The notes: generated by a model not told the origin, from the sequence alone. Numbered from the stretch's first letter, positions 8,196 through 17,390 are shown. The stretch: DNA of 64,000 nucleotides from Altererythrobacter sp. C41 (GCF_016803135.1 NZ_JAEVFE010000007.1:1-64000); one strand, 5' to 3'. Program-made: numbers and translations.

Positions 8196-8828
8196 ATGAC
8201 CAATTTCTTCGAAAGCCCCTTCCGGGGCATCACGCTCGACAAGCAGGTGACGCAGCCGAACATCCGCGTCGGGCGGTACAGCTACTATTCCGGCTACTAC
8301 CACGGTCACAGCTTCGACGATTGCGCGCGCTTCATCCTGCCCGATGAGGATGCGGACAAGCTGATCGTCGGCAGCTTCTGCTCGATTGGCACGGGCGCCG
8401 CCTTCATCATGGCTGGCAACCAGGGCCACCGGAACGATTGGATCAGCACCTTCCCGTTCTTCTGGATGCCCGAAGTGCCCGCGTTCGAAGGCGCACAGAA
8501 CGGCTTTCTGCCCGCCGGCGACACGGTGATCGGCAACGACGTCTGGATCGGCTCCGAAGCGATCGTCATGCCGGGCGTGACGATCGGCCATGGCGCGGTC
8601 ATCGGCACGCGCGCGCTCGTCGCCCGCGATGTCGAGCCCTACACGATCGTCGGCGGCAATCCCGCCAGACCCATCCGCAAGCGGTTCGACGAGACGCAAA
8701 TCGCGATGCTGCTCGAGATGCAGTGGTGGGATTGGCCGGAGGACCGGCTGCACGGCGCCATGCCGCTACTCACGAGCGGCGATATCGAGGGGCTCTACCG
8801 CTACTGGAACGACGCCCAGGGCGCGTGA
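8196..8828 (+). CDS. catB: CatB-type (xenobiotic) acetyltransferase, left-handed beta-helix
   Basis: The 210-residue protein has the hexapeptide-repeat pattern of type B chloramphenicol/streptogramin acetyltransferases. Examples are '[21 protein letters not shown]', '[22 protein letters not shown]' with the catalytic-type histidine, '[30 protein letters not shown]', and '[12 protein letters not shown]' before the C-terminal helix. Family members acetylate hydroxyl groups on antibiotics with acetyl-CoA, but many chromosomal copies have unknown physiological substrates. It stands alone, convergent with rsmB. It is a resistance-type fold; actual resistance cannot be inferred from sequence. Confidence 0.86.
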   Translation: MTNFFESPFRGITLDKQVTQPNIRVGRYSYYSGYYHGHSFDDCARFILPDEDADKLIVGSFCSIGTGAAFIMAGNQGHRNDWISTFPFFWMPEVPAFEGAQNGFLPAGDTVIGNDVWIGSEAIVMPGVTIGHGAVIGTRALVARDVEPYTIVGGNPARPIRKRFDETQIAMLLEMQWWDWPEDRLHGAMPLLTSGDIEGLYRYWNDAQGA

Positions 8829-8857
8829 GCGAACGGGCGGGCGGCCTCGGCTGCGGA

Positions 8858-10090
8858 TCAGGCGCGGAAACGTGCGATGAAGAATCCGTCGAGGCCGCCC
8901 GCTTCCGGTAGCATGCCGGGGTCGGTGCGGACCCAGCCCTCGGATGACGGCGAGAGACCGGCTGGCAGTTCCTCCGCCCGGATGGGCAGCGACTCGAGGC
9001 CGGCTTTGTCGAGCTGTTCCTCTCCCTCTTCGCGTTCGAGCGAGCAGGTGGCGTAGACGAGCACGCCGCCAGGCTTGAGCCATTCCGCGGCCCGGGCAAG
9101 CAGTGCGGTCTGGAGCTCGGCCATTTCGGCGATCTGGCGCGGGCCGATGCGGTGGAGCACGTCTGGGTGGCGCCGCGCGGTGCCGGTGGCGGTGCAGGGC
9201 GCGTCGAGCAGGATCGCGTCGAAGCGGTGCTTCGGTTCCCAGGTCAGCGCGTCGGCGCGGACGACGCCTGCCTTGAGCCCGGTGCGCTTCAGGTTGTCCT
9301 TCAGCAGATCGAGCCGGCGTTTCGAAATATCGAGCGCAGTCACCCGCCATCCGGCAGCGGCGAGTTGGAGCGTCTTGCCGCCGGGCGCCGCGCAGAGGTC
9401 GAGCACGTGGCGCCCCTCCCCCGCACCCAGCAGGCGCGCCGGCAGCGAGGCGGCAAGGTCCTGCACCCACCAGCCGCCGTCTGCGAAGCCCGGCAGTTGC
9501 TCGACTGGCGTGCCGCGCGGCAGCCGGACATGGCCGGGCGCGAGCGATTCGCCGCCGAGCCGGACGGTGAGCGACGTCGTTTCGCTCGGATCGCGCAGGG
9601 AGAGGTCGAGCGGCGGCGGGTCAGCCAGCCCCGTCGCGATTCCCGCCGCTGCCTCTCCCCACCGCGCGCGAGCGGCTTCGGGTAGCGTCGGCACCTCCGG
9701 CAGCGCCGCGTTCCGCTTGGCCAGCGTCGAGAACACGCCATGCGCCAGCCGCCGCGGACCGCCGGAGAGCAGCGGCAGCGCCGTCGCGATCACCGCGTGG
9801 GGCGGCGTGCCGAGGCGAGGCCACTGCGCCAGCATCAGCCGCAGCACTGCGCGGGGCTTGGCGTCGTCCGGCAGGCGTTTGGCCGTGGCGCTATCGATCA
9901 GCGCGTCGAAATCGACCAGCCAGCGCAAGGTCTCGCTCGCGATGGCGACGGCGAGCGCGCGGTCGGGCGCGGCGCGCACCGAACGCAGCGCGGCGCCTTC
10001 CGCCTGCTCGAGCGTCTCGCCCCGGCGCAGCACGGCATCGAGCATATGCAGCGCGGCGCGGCGCGCGGGCAGTCCGGGTGTTTCGGCCAT
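8858..10090 (-). CDS. rsmB: RsmB/NOP-family RNA (cytosine-5) methyltransferase
   Basis: A 410-residue protein with an N-terminal NusB-like helical domain (to about residue 130) and a C-terminal NOL1/NOP2/Sun methyltransferase domain. The SAM motif 'LDLCAAPGGKTLQL' and the catalytic motifs 'LLDAPCTATGTARRHPDV' and 'GVLVYATCSLEREEGEEQ' with both cysteines are present. RsmB methylates C967 of 16S rRNA. It lies divergent from the DUF1674 gene with 54 bases between the starts. Confidence 0.92.
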   Translation of the reverse strand: MAETPGLPARRAALHMLDAVLRRGETLEQAEGAALRSVRAAPDRALAVAIASETLRWLVDFDALIDSATAKRLPDDAKPRAVLRLMLAQWPRLGTPPHAVIATALPLLSGGPRRLAHGVFSTLAKRNAALPEVPTLPEAARARWGEAAAGIATGLADPPPLDLSLRDPSETTSLTVRLGGESLAPGHVRLPRGTPVEQLPGFADGGWWVQDLAASLPARLLGAGEGRHVLDLCAAPGGKTLQLAAAGWRVTALDISKRRLDLLKDNLKRTGLKAGVVRADALTWEPKHRFDAILLDAPCTATGTARRHPDVLHRIGPRQIAEMAELQTALLARAAEWLKPGGVLVYATCSLEREEGEEQLDKAGLESLPIRAEELPAGLSPSSEGWVRTDPGMLPEAGGLDGFFIARFRA

Positions 10091-10144
10091 CGCCGCGCCC
10101 TAGCCGGGCTTGCGCCAGCCCGCCAGTGCGCGCATCTTGGCGAA

Positions 10145-10303
10145 ATGTCGAAACGCGCAACCAAGCGGCCCGAAACCTTCGAGAAGCCCGCCCACTGGAG
10201 CGATGCTCCGCCGCCCAGACCGGAGGCGGGCAAGCAAGACGAGGAACTCAGCCCAACCCGCTACGGCGACTGGGTGAAGAACGGTATCGCCATCGATTTC
10301 TAA
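10145..10303 (+). CDS. DUF1674 protein, SdhAF4-like succinate dehydrogenase assembly factor
   Basis: A 52-residue protein recognised from its C-terminal 'PTRYGDWVKNGIAIDF' signature, which defines the DUF1674 / SdhAF4 family. In mitochondria SdhAF4 binds the flavinylated SdhA subunit and protects it before assembly into complex II, and alphaproteobacterial homologues are thought to act likewise. The ATG at 10145 begins MSKRATKRPETFEKPAHW. A much longer open frame to the left is antisense to rsmB and not coding. No sdh genes are near. Confidence 0.78.
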   Translation: MSKRATKRPETFEKPAHWSDAPPPRPEAGKQDEELSPTRYGDWVKNGIAIDF

Positions 10304-10312
10304 CTGGCACGA

Positions 10313-10431
10313 GCCCCCGCGAAGGCGGGGGCCTCAGGCCGCCTGGGACGACATAGTTGCCCAAGCCTTCGGCCGAACAATCCCAATACACGCGGAGCGC
10401 CAGCGGCATGAGGTCCCCGCCTTCGCGGGGA
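10313..10431. repeat. Pair of REP-like palindromes in opposite orientation
   Basis: Two short hairpins flank about 80 bases: GCCCCCGCGAAGGCGGGGGC at 10313-10332 and TCCCCGCCTTCGCGGGGA at 10414-10431. Their cores (CCCCGCGAAGGCGGGG and its reverse complement) point in opposite directions, as in a BIME-type REP pair. They fill the gap between the DUF1674 gene and the 3' end of the convergent P450 gene and could stop transcription in both directions. No poly-T tract follows. Confidence 0.6.
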
Positions 10432-10441
10432 CACAAGCTCC

Positions 10442-11842
10442 TTACAGCGGCTTGAACGTCACCCTCAGCCCATCCTTCGGCCGAGGGATCGGCCAAGGCT
10501 GCCACTGCGGCTCGTAGCCGTGCTCGATCGCGATCTCGTAGCGGGTGAGGAGCTGCGCCATCAGCACCTTCACCTGCATATAGGCAAAGTGCAGCCCCAG
10601 GCACATGTGCGCCCCGCCGCCGAACGGGATCCAGGCGTACTTGTGCCGGTCCTTCACCGCTTCGGGCGTGAAACGCATCGGATCGAAGCGCGCGGGATCG
10701 GGCCAGTATTCTTCCATGCGGTGGACGAACTGCGCATTGATGCCGACCGGCGCGCCGGCGGGGATACGATAGCCGCCGAATTCGAACTCGCGCAGCGCGC
10801 GGCGCGGGGTCGAGGGCACCGGCGGGATCATCCGCAGCGCTTCCTTGAACGCCATCTCGGTCAGCTCCAGTCTCCCGAGATCGTCGTAGCCGATGTCGCC
10901 GCTACCGCCGGTGATGGCGGTGATCTCGGCCCGCAGCCGCTCCTGCCATTCAGGGTGCTTCGCCAGCAGCCAGACGAGCGTCGTCGCCGACGAGGTGATC
11001 GTGTCGTGCGCCGCCATCATCAGGAAGTTCATGTGGTCGACGACTTCGTCCACCGGCAGCATCGAGCCGTCCTCGCGCGTCGCCGTGGCGAACTGGCTGA
11101 ACATGTCCTGCCCGCCGCCCTCGGCGCGGCGGCGGCGCGTCTCCCTAGTGAAATAGTCGACCAGGAATTCGCGCCCCTTCACGCCCTTGCGCATCAGGGT
11201 GAAGGGCAGCGGCGTTCGGATCGGCGCGACCGAGGCCTGAACCATGTAGACGAACGCCTCGTTAATCCGGTCCGCTTCCGGCCCCCAGGGGATGCCGATG
11301 AAGCTGTCCGCCGCGAGGTCGAGCGTGAGCTGCTTGATCGCCGGGTAGAACTGCATCGGCGCGCCGCCCCAGCCCTTCACCGCCTGCGCGATCCCGCGAT
11401 TGAGACTGCCGGCGTAGTGCCGCATCGGCCCGGGCTTGAATGCGATCGACAGCGCGCGCCGGTCGGCGCGGTGATGGTCGAAATCCATCAGCATCAATCC
11501 GCGCGGGAACAGCCGGTCGAGGATCGGCCCCCAGCCCTGCTCCGAAGAGAACAGCTTCTCGCGGTCGAACAGCACCAGTTCGTTAGCGTCGGGGCCGACC
11601 ATGGCGATGTTCCAGCCGCCGAAGGCCTTGCTCTTGTAGACCCGCCCATAGGTCTCGACCATCCGCCGGGTGAAGGCATGCGGATCGGCCAGCATCCGGA
11701 AGGTGTTGCCGACGACCGGCAGGCCCGCCTCGCCGGGAATGTGCGCGATGTCGGCATCGGTCAGCACGTCCTCGCGCCAGTGGCGCGGCGCGGCTTCGGC
11801 CGGAGCATGGGCGGACAGGGCAGGTTCGGCGAGCGTGGCCAT
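10442..11842 (-). CDS. Cytochrome P450
   Basis: A 466-residue soluble P450. The I-helix oxygen-activation motif 'MMAAHDTITSSAT', the K-helix ExxR in 'FKEALRMIPPVPSTPRR' and the haem loop 'FGGGAHMCLG' with the thiolate ligand near Cys414 are all present. There is no membrane anchor. The overall pattern resembles bacterial CYP51/CYP120-like long P450s more than the shorter P450cam type. The substrate is unknown, and no ferredoxin or reductase gene is adjacent. The start has a perfect AAGGAGGT eight bases upstream, overlapped by a palindrome at 11857-11878 that suggests tight repression. Confidence 0.92.
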   Translation of the reverse strand: MATLAEPALSAHAPAEAAPRHWREDVLTDADIAHIPGEAGLPVVGNTFRMLADPHAFTRRMVETYGRVYKSKAFGGWNIAMVGPDANELVLFDREKLFSSEQGWGPILDRLFPRGLMLMDFDHHRADRRALSIAFKPGPMRHYAGSLNRGIAQAVKGWGGAPMQFYPAIKQLTLDLAADSFIGIPWGPEADRINEAFVYMVQASVAPIRTPLPFTLMRKGVKGREFLVDYFTRETRRRRAEGGGQDMFSQFATATREDGSMLPVDEVVDHMNFLMMAAHDTITSSATTLVWLLAKHPEWQERLRAEITAITGGSGDIGYDDLGRLELTEMAFKEALRMIPPVPSTPRRALREFEFGGYRIPAGAPVGINAQFVHRMEEYWPDPARFDPMRFTPEAVKDRHKYAWIPFGGGAHMCLGLHFAYMQVKVLMAQLLTRYEIAIEHGYEPQWQPWPIPRPKDGLRVTFKPL

Positions 11843-11856
11843 GGCAACGGACCTCC

Positions 11857-11878
11857 TTACTTACCGCAGTGTAAGTAA
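11857..11878. promoter_or_regulatory. Palindromic operator overlapping the P450 ribosome-binding site
   Basis: TTACTTAC-N6-GTAAGTAA is an inverted repeat with perfect eight-base arms. Its left arm overlaps the ribosome-binding site (AAGGAGGT on the minus strand, 11851-11858) of the P450 gene and lies 15 bases from its ATG. The form is that of TetR-family operators. No TetR gene adjoins, and the only TetR gene in the window (61.3 kb) has a different palindrome, so any regulator would act in trans. Confidence 0.6.
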
Positions 11879-11887
11879 TCCGCGCGG

Positions 11888-12910
11888 TTAAATCCAGCCC
11901 GCAAGTTCGCGCCGGACCAGCGCCTCCAGCATCTCCATTCCCGGCTCGCGCGCGTTGAGACAGGCCAGCGCGGCGAACCGCTCGCCGCCGGCGCAGAGGA
12001 ATTGATCGCGGCCGCGGATCGCCAACTCCTCCAGTGTCTCGAGACAGTCGGCGGAGAAGCCCGGTGCGGCGACTACGAGCCGCTTGGTGCCTTTGTGTGC
12101 TTCTGTGACCAGCGTCGCGTCGGTCGCGGGCCCGAGCCATTTCGCCCGGCCGAAACGGCTCTGGAACGTGGTCTCTATCCGTAAATCCGCCCGCCCCAGC
12201 GCTTCTTCCAGCAGCCGCGCCGTCTTGCGACAGTGGCAATGATAGGGATCGCCCAGGTGCAAAGTGCGCTCGGGCATGCCGTGAAAGCTCAGCAGCAGAA
12301 CCTCCGGCGCGAAGTCGAGCGCATCGAGCTGCGCGCCGATATCGCTGGCGAGCGCATCGATGTAGAGCGGGTCGTCATGGTACGGCGGCAGCGTCCGCAG
12401 CGCGGGTTGCCAACGCATTTTCCGCAGCCTTTCCGCAGTTTTGTCCACAACCGTCGCGGTCGTCGCGGCGCAGTATTGCGGATAGAGGGGCGCGAGCAGA
12501 ACACGCTCGCAACCTTCGTCCATCAGCGCCTGCAGCTCATCGCCGATCGACGGGCGGCCGTAACGCATGGCCCAGCGGACCCGCACCGTCTCGCCGAGCC
12601 GCTCCTGCAACTCCGCCGCCTGCTCCGCCGTAATCGCCGCCAGCGGCGAGCCGGCCTCGGTCCAGATCTGGCGATAGGCGTGCGCGCTTTTCTTCGGCCG
12701 CGTGGTGAGCACGAGCCCGCGCAGGATCGGTTGCCACGCGAGCCGCGGAATCTCGACCACGCGCGGGTCGGACAGGAACTCGGCGAGATAGCGCTTCACG
12801 GACGCCGCATCCGGCGCATCGGGCGTGCCGAGATTGACGAGTAGGACGCCGACACCCCCGCTCCTCACCGGCGCGTGATCGCGCGGCACATTCTGTTCCT
12901 GCCAGGTCAT
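11888..12910 (-). CDS. hemH: Ferrochelatase
   Basis: The last haem-synthesis enzyme, inserting Fe2+ into protoporphyrin IX. The 340-residue protein shows 'VGVLLVNLGTPDAPDAASVKRYLAEFLSDPRVV', 'PLYPQYCAATTATV', the metal-binding region 'LLLSFHGMPERTLHLGDPYHCHC' with its histidine, and 'TFQSRFGRAKWLGPATD'. Its start overlaps the stop of the molybdopterin hydroxylase gene upstream by four bases (12907-12910), giving a mrp / hydroxylase / hemH operon on the minus strand. The P450 gene follows 45 bases further, behind its own operator. Confidence 0.95.
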   Translation of the reverse strand: MTWQEQNVPRDHAPVRSGGVGVLLVNLGTPDAPDAASVKRYLAEFLSDPRVVEIPRLAWQPILRGLVLTTRPKKSAHAYRQIWTEAGSPLAAITAEQAAELQERLGETVRVRWAMRYGRPSIGDELQALMDEGCERVLLAPLYPQYCAATTATVVDKTAERLRKMRWQPALRTLPPYHDDPLYIDALASDIGAQLDALDFAPEVLLLSFHGMPERTLHLGDPYHCHCRKTARLLEEALGRADLRIETTFQSRFGRAKWLGPATDATLVTEAHKGTKRLVVAAPGFSADCLETLEELAIRGRDQFLCAGGERFAALACLNAREPGMEMLEALVRRELAGWI

Positions 12911-15192
12911 AGCCCGCCCGATAGCAGCGGCAGGCGGCGCAGGCGAAGCCCCGTTGCCGAATGGAGCGCATTGGCGATCGCCGGTGCCGCCACCGCCACG
13001 CCGAGTTCACCCGGGTCGAATGGCTCCGCCTCGCTCGCAACGAAGTCGACCTCGATCTCCGGCACGTCGGCCAGCAGCGGCAGGTTCAGGTCGGCGAGCC
13101 GGCCCTGGACCGGCAGCCCTTGCCGGTATTCGATCGCGGCGCCGAGCGCCTGCGCCATGCCGAAGACCAGCCCGCCCTCGATCTGCTGCCGCGCAATGTC
13201 GATATTGACGATCCGTCCGATGTCGACCGCCGCCGTCAGCCGGGTCACGCGCACGCCGCCCTCGTCCTGCCGAGCCGTGGCGATGCACGCTATCCGTCCG
13301 CCGCCTGCCGCGCCGCCCATCCGGTGACAGGCGAGCCCCTTGCCGCTCTGATCGAGGCCCCCGTCCCATTCCGCAAGCCGCGCGGCGCGCTGGAGGCATT
13401 CGGCCAGCCGCGCATCCTCCCCCAGCATCCCGATCCGGTACGACAGCGGTTCGCGCCCATGCCGCGTCGCCAGTTCGTCGATGACGCATTCGATGAAGAA
13501 CGCGGTGTACCCGTGCGCATTGGCGCGCATCCGGCCACTGGGCATCCCGGTCGCGACCGGGATGTGCTCCACCGTGACATTCGGGATAGCGTAGGGCGGC
13601 AGCGCGCCTTCGGTCACCATCGGATCCGTTTCGCCGGCCGTGTTTTCCAGCGCGGCCCGGCTCGTCTCGTTGTCGAACAGCCGGCGGCCGAACTCGCGGG
13701 CCGCCGGCTGCATCGCGATCCTGACCTTGAGCGCCGTTATCTCGCCATCGCCGTTCGGGCGAACATTGGCCGAGACGATGGCGGAGACCGGTGCGCGAGG
13801 GTGCCCGGCGAGCTGTTCCTCCCACCGCGACCAGACGATCTGGACCGCGCGGCCGTGCCTCTCCCCCACCTCGCGCGCAATCAGCGCCGCTTCGATCGCA
13901 TGATCGTGTTCGAGCCGCCGATCGAAGCTGCCGCCGGCCGCCATCGGGTAGAGGATCACGTCCGAGAGCGAGAGTCCGATCGCCTCGGCCGCCGCCCGGC
14001 GGGCCCGCTCCGGCGCCTGGCTTGCGATCCACAGCTCCAGTCGCCCGTTGGCGAAGCGCGCTGTTGCGCTCGCGGTTTCCAGCGTTGCGTGGACCGCCGG
14101 CGCGACGTCGTAGCGCAAGGCGAGGTCGGGCGCCTCGGCCCACTCAGCCCCCTCGCCCGTAACAGCGACCGCATCCCCAGTGCCGCGCCGGATCGCTTCG
14201 TCGAGCTTCGTTTCGATCTCTCCGGAATCGAGCGGCCCGGTGACGCGGAATCGCGGACGCATGACCTGGAGCGCGCGATCGGCGGCCCACCAGTTGGTCG
14301 CGACCGCGGCAAGCCACCGCCTGCCCTCAACCACCTGCACCAGTTCGCGAATGCGTGCCGCGCGGCGCGGTTCGAAGTGCGACAGCTCCGCCTGGACCGC
14401 CGGCCCGTGCTTGATCGCGGCGTAGACCATGCCTGGCAGGCGCACGTCGCCCGCGAACAGGAAGCTGCCGTCGACTTTCGAGGGGAGATCGAGCCGAGGA
14501 AAGGACGTCGCCGCATCGGCCGCGCCCGTAATCGGACGTTCGGACGCGGGCAGCGGCCGTAGCGGCGGCGGATCGGGCGGATCGAGCCGCGCCGCTTCTG
14601 CCGCGAGTTCGGCGAAGCGCAGCCGGCGTTCGCCGTGGCGCACGAAACCGGCGGCTGCGTCGCATTCCTCCCATGCCACACCCCACCGCTGGGCCGCAGC
14701 CATGCACAGGACCGCGCGAGCCGCGGCCGCCGCCATCCGGCAAGGGCCCTCATGCGCGGCGAGCGCGGTGCCCTCGGCCGTCGCCACGAAGCGGGTTTCC
14801 TGCGCGTAGCGCTTGGCCAGAAGATCGTCGGGATCGCCCGCGAGGCCGGGGGCAAAAGGCATCCACAGCGGCGCCCATTGCGCAGCCAGTGGGACGTTCG
14901 CATAGGCCCCGCTCACAGGCGCGGGCTCGACTGCGATCTGCCGCCAGTCCGCGCCGAGCTCGACCGCGACGATCTGCGGCAGGATCGTCGTCACGCCCTG
15001 CCCCATCTCGAGCTGGGGCACCGCCACGGTGATGACGCCGTCCTGCGCGATCTTGAGCCAGGCGCCGAATCCGTATTCGCCGCGACCGGGAGCCAGCGGG
15101 TCGGGAAAGTTTCGGGGCCGCAGCGTCCAGGCGACGAGCAGACCCCCGCCCACCGCGGCACCGATCAGGATCCCGCGGCGGCTGACCCGCAT
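12907..15192 (-). CDS. iorB: Molybdopterin-dependent hydroxylase large subunit (isoquinoline 1-oxidoreductase beta-like), exported
   Basis: A 761-residue protein of the IorB / xanthine dehydrogenase large-subunit family. It begins 'MRVSRRGILIGAAVGGGLL', a short twin-arginine-like signal. Cofactor regions include 'QLEMGQGVTTILPQIVAVELG', 'GGSFDRRLEHDHAIEAALIA', 'GRMRANAHGYTAFFIECVIDELA' and 'GGLVFGMAQALGAAIEY'. These enzymes hydroxylate N-heterocycles or aldehydes with a partner 2Fe-2S subunit, which is absent here. It lies between mrp (two-base gap) and hemH (four-base overlap), an odd setting that hints at metal-cofactor assembly linkage. The symbol is by family only and the substrate is unknown. 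Confidence 0.84.
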   Translation of the reverse strand: MRVSRRGILIGAAVGGGLLVAWTLRPRNFPDPLAPGRGEYGFGAWLKIAQDGVITVAVPQLEMGQGVTTILPQIVAVELGADWRQIAVEPAPVSGAYANVPLAAQWAPLWMPFAPGLAGDPDDLLAKRYAQETRFVATAEGTALAAHEGPCRMAAAAARAVLCMAAAQRWGVAWEECDAAAGFVRHGERRLRFAELAAEAARLDPPDPPPLRPLPASERPITGAADAATSFPRLDLPSKVDGSFLFAGDVRLPGMVYAAIKHGPAVQAELSHFEPRRAARIRELVQVVEGRRWLAAVATNWWAADRALQVMRPRFRVTGPLDSGEIETKLDEAIRRGTGDAVAVTGEGAEWAEAPDLALRYDVAPAVHATLETASATARFANGRLELWIASQAPERARRAAAEAIGLSLSDVILYPMAAGGSFDRRLEHDHAIEAALIAREVGERHGRAVQIVWSRWEEQLAGHPRAPVSAIVSANVRPNGDGEITALKVRIAMQPAAREFGRRLFDNETSRAALENTAGETDPMVTEGALPPYAIPNVTVEHIPVATGMPSGRMRANAHGYTAFFIECVIDELATRHGREPLSYRIGMLGEDARLAECLQRAARLAEWDGGLDQSGKGLACHRMGGAAGGGRIACIATARQDEGGVRVTRLTAAVDIGRIVNIDIARQQIEGGLVFGMAQALGAAIEYRQGLPVQGRLADLNLPLLADVPEIEVDFVASEAEPFDPGELGVAVAAPAIANALHSATGLRLRRLPLLSGGL

Positions 15193-15194
15193 CC

Positions 15195-16160
15195 TCAGAC
15201 GTCCGCGCCGTCGAGCCAGCGTGAGAGCTTATCCGCGATCGCGCGGAATGCGTCGCCCTGTGCGCCGTCGCCCGCGGCGGGCGGCGTCCCGGCGTCGCTC
15301 GCCTCCCGAATTTCGAGCGACAGGGGAATGCGCCCCAGGAAGGGCACGCCTTTCGCCGCGGCGGCAGACTCCACGCCGCCCGCGCCGAACGGATCGCTCA
15401 CTTCGCCGCAATGCGGGCATGCGTAGCCCGCCATGTTCTCGACCAGGCCGATCACGGGAATGGAGCCCGTTTCGAACAGCTGCATCGCGCGCGTCGCATC
15501 GATCAGGGCGAGATCCTGCGACGTCGAGACGATCACCGCGCCGGCGGGCTTGAAGCGCTGGAGCATGGTCAACTGGACGTCGCCCGTGCCCGGTGGGAGG
15601 TCGATCAGCAGCAGTTCGGCATCGCCCCAGTTCGCATCGATGAGCTGGCCGAGCGCACTGCCGACCATCGGCCCGCGCCAGGCGATCGCGCGACCCGGTT
15701 CGACCAGATGCCCCATCGAGAGCACGGGCACGCCCCACTTGCTTTCGACCGGCACCAGCTTGTCGTTCTCGGCCACGGGCCGCTCGCTCTGGTTCGCGAG
15801 CAGCGTCGGCTGGGAGGGCCCGTAGATGTCGGCGTCGACGATGCCGACCTTGCGGCCGGCGCGCGCGAGCGCGATCGCCAGATTTGCGGTCAGGGTCGAC
15901 TTGCCGACGCCGCCCTTGCCCGATCCGATGGCAATGATCCGGCGCTGCGGGCGATCGGCCATCATCGCGACCCGAACCTCCTCGACGCCCTCGGCCTGCC
16001 CCAGCAGATCCTGCACCGCCCCTTCGACGTCCCGCCGCGCCGATGCATCGAGACCGGAGGCATCGAGGATCGCGGTCACCTTGCCATCCGCAATGCGCAG
16101 CGATCGCACCCGCATGGCAATCGCATCGGGCAGGCGGGCTTTCAGCTCCTCGTCGGTCAT
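15195..16160 (-). CDS. mrp: Mrp/ApbC-family iron-sulfur cluster carrier ATPase
   Basis: A 321-residue P-loop ATPase that binds and transfers Fe-S clusters. An N-terminal MIP18-like domain (residues 1-80) precedes the deviant Walker A 'GSGKGGVGKSTLTANLA', 'VDADIYGPSQP', and the C-terminal CxxC in 'YACPHCGEVSDPFG'. The ATG at 16160 (MTDEELKARLPDAI) is preferred to one at 16220, which would bring the start within 15 bases of the divergent hflK gene and adds no family sequence. It heads an operon with a molybdenum hydroxylase and hemH. Confidence 0.92.
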   Translation of the reverse strand: MTDEELKARLPDAIAMRVRSLRIADGKVTAILDASGLDASARRDVEGAVQDLLGQAEGVEEVRVAMMADRPQRRIIAIGSGKGGVGKSTLTANLAIALARAGRKVGIVDADIYGPSQPTLLANQSERPVAENDKLVPVESKWGVPVLSMGHLVEPGRAIAWRGPMVGSALGQLIDANWGDAELLLIDLPPGTGDVQLTMLQRFKPAGAVIVSTSQDLALIDATRAMQLFETGSIPVIGLVENMAGYACPHCGEVSDPFGAGGVESAAAAKGVPFLGRIPLSLEIREASDAGTPPAAGDGAQGDAFRAIADKLSRWLDGADV

Positions 16161-16234
16161 GGCGCGGGTCACTAGCACCAAAATCGGCTGCGCAACCCCT
16201 GTTTTTCCCGCCATCGCCACCTATAAAGGCTGCC

Positions 16235-17389
16235 ATGAACATCTTGGGCGGTTTTCAGAAACGCATAGCGCTGGCGATGGCCGGCAAGAGCCCGTGGGGC
16301 GGGAAGCCAGGCGGCAGCGACGGCAAGGACGGCGAGCAGCCGGAAGAAGCACCGGCGGCGGAGGATGCCCCGCGCGGCCCGCGCAATCCGTGGCTCCCGG
16401 GCGGCGGCGAGGAGCCGCGCCGTTCGGCCAATATCGAGGATATCTTCAAGCATCGCGGCGCCGAAGGCCCCCGCCGCCGAGGTGGAGGGGGAGGCGATGG
16501 CCCCCGCTTCCGGCTGCCCGAAGGGCCCGGAGGACGGAGCTGGTTCCCGCTCGCTATCGCGGGAATCGCCGGAATCTGGCTCTTCGTCACCAGCATCCAT
16601 CAGGTCGCTCCGCGCGAGCAAGGGATCGTCACCTGGGTGGGCGGCAAGTATTCGCACACGCTTTCCTCGGGCATCAACTTCACGCTGCCGTGGCCGATAC
16701 AGGTCGTGGAGATCGAGAACGTCAGCCAGATTCGATCCGAGAGCATCCCCGGAACCAACGAGGAGAAGCTGATCCTCACCGGAGATCAAAACCTGGTCGA
16801 CTTGTCCTATCTTATCCGCTGGAACATCAAGGATCTGCAGCAATTCAAGTTCCAGCTCGCTGATCCCGAGGAAACGATCCGCGAGGTCGCCGAAGCGGCC
16901 ATGCGTGCCTCGGTCGCCGAGCAGGATCTCGACAGCGTGCTCTCCGGCGCCGGCCGCGCCACGATCGAGGAGCGCGTGCGCACCCGCATGCAGTCGATCC
17001 TCGACGCCTACCGCGCCGGCGTTGCCGTGCAGGGCATCGAGATCGAGAAGACCGACCCGCCCGCCGAGGTCGTCGAGGCGTTCAAGGACGTTTCCGCGGC
17101 GCAGCAGGATGCCGAAACCGCCGTCAACAGCGCGCGCGCCTATGCCCAGCGCGTTCTCGCACGGGCGCAGGGCGATGCGGCCGCGTTCGACAAGATCTAC
17201 GAGGAATACCGCCTGGCGCCCCAAGTCACCCGCCAGCGGCTCTATTACGAAACGATGGAAAGCGTGCTGAGCAAGACGAACAAGACGATCATCGAGGCGG
17301 ACGGCGTCGTGCCGTACCTTCCGCTGCCCGAAGTGCAGCGCCGCCCGTCGGGCACGCCCCCGATCGTCTCCAGTCCGGAGGGCCAGTGA
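16235..17389 (+). CDS. hflK: FtsH protease activity modulator HflK
   Basis: The SPFH/prohibitin-type membrane protein forms a complex with HflC around the FtsH protease. The 384-residue protein has a glycine-, proline- and arginine-rich cytoplasmic N-terminus (to about residue 105), one membrane segment 'WFPLAIAGIAGIWLFVTSI', the SPFH domain starting 'VAPREQGIVTWVGGKYSHTL', and a coiled region with 'AAQQDAETAVNSARAYAQRVL'. The ATG at 16235 begins MNILGGFQKRIALAM. The TGA lies two bases before the hflC start. Confidence 0.94.
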   Translation: MNILGGFQKRIALAMAGKSPWGGKPGGSDGKDGEQPEEAPAAEDAPRGPRNPWLPGGGEEPRRSANIEDIFKHRGAEGPRRRGGGGGDGPRFRLPEGPGGRSWFPLAIAGIAGIWLFVTSIHQVAPREQGIVTWVGGKYSHTLSSGINFTLPWPIQVVEIENVSQIRSESIPGTNEEKLILTGDQNLVDLSYLIRWNIKDLQQFKFQLADPEETIREVAEAAMRASVAEQDLDSVLSGAGRATIEERVRTRMQSILDAYRAGVAVQGIEIEKTDPPAEVVEAFKDVSAAQQDAETAVNSARAYAQRVLARAQGDAAAFDKIYEEYRLAPQVTRQRLYYETMESVLSKTNKTIIEADGVVPYLPLPEVQRRPSGTPPIVSSPEGQ

Positions 17390-17390
17390 C

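Noticed and set aside
12961-14562. 533-codon plus-strand frame
   Set aside because: Fully opposite the molybdopterin hydroxylase gene, which has clear family motifs; its composition is typical shadow.
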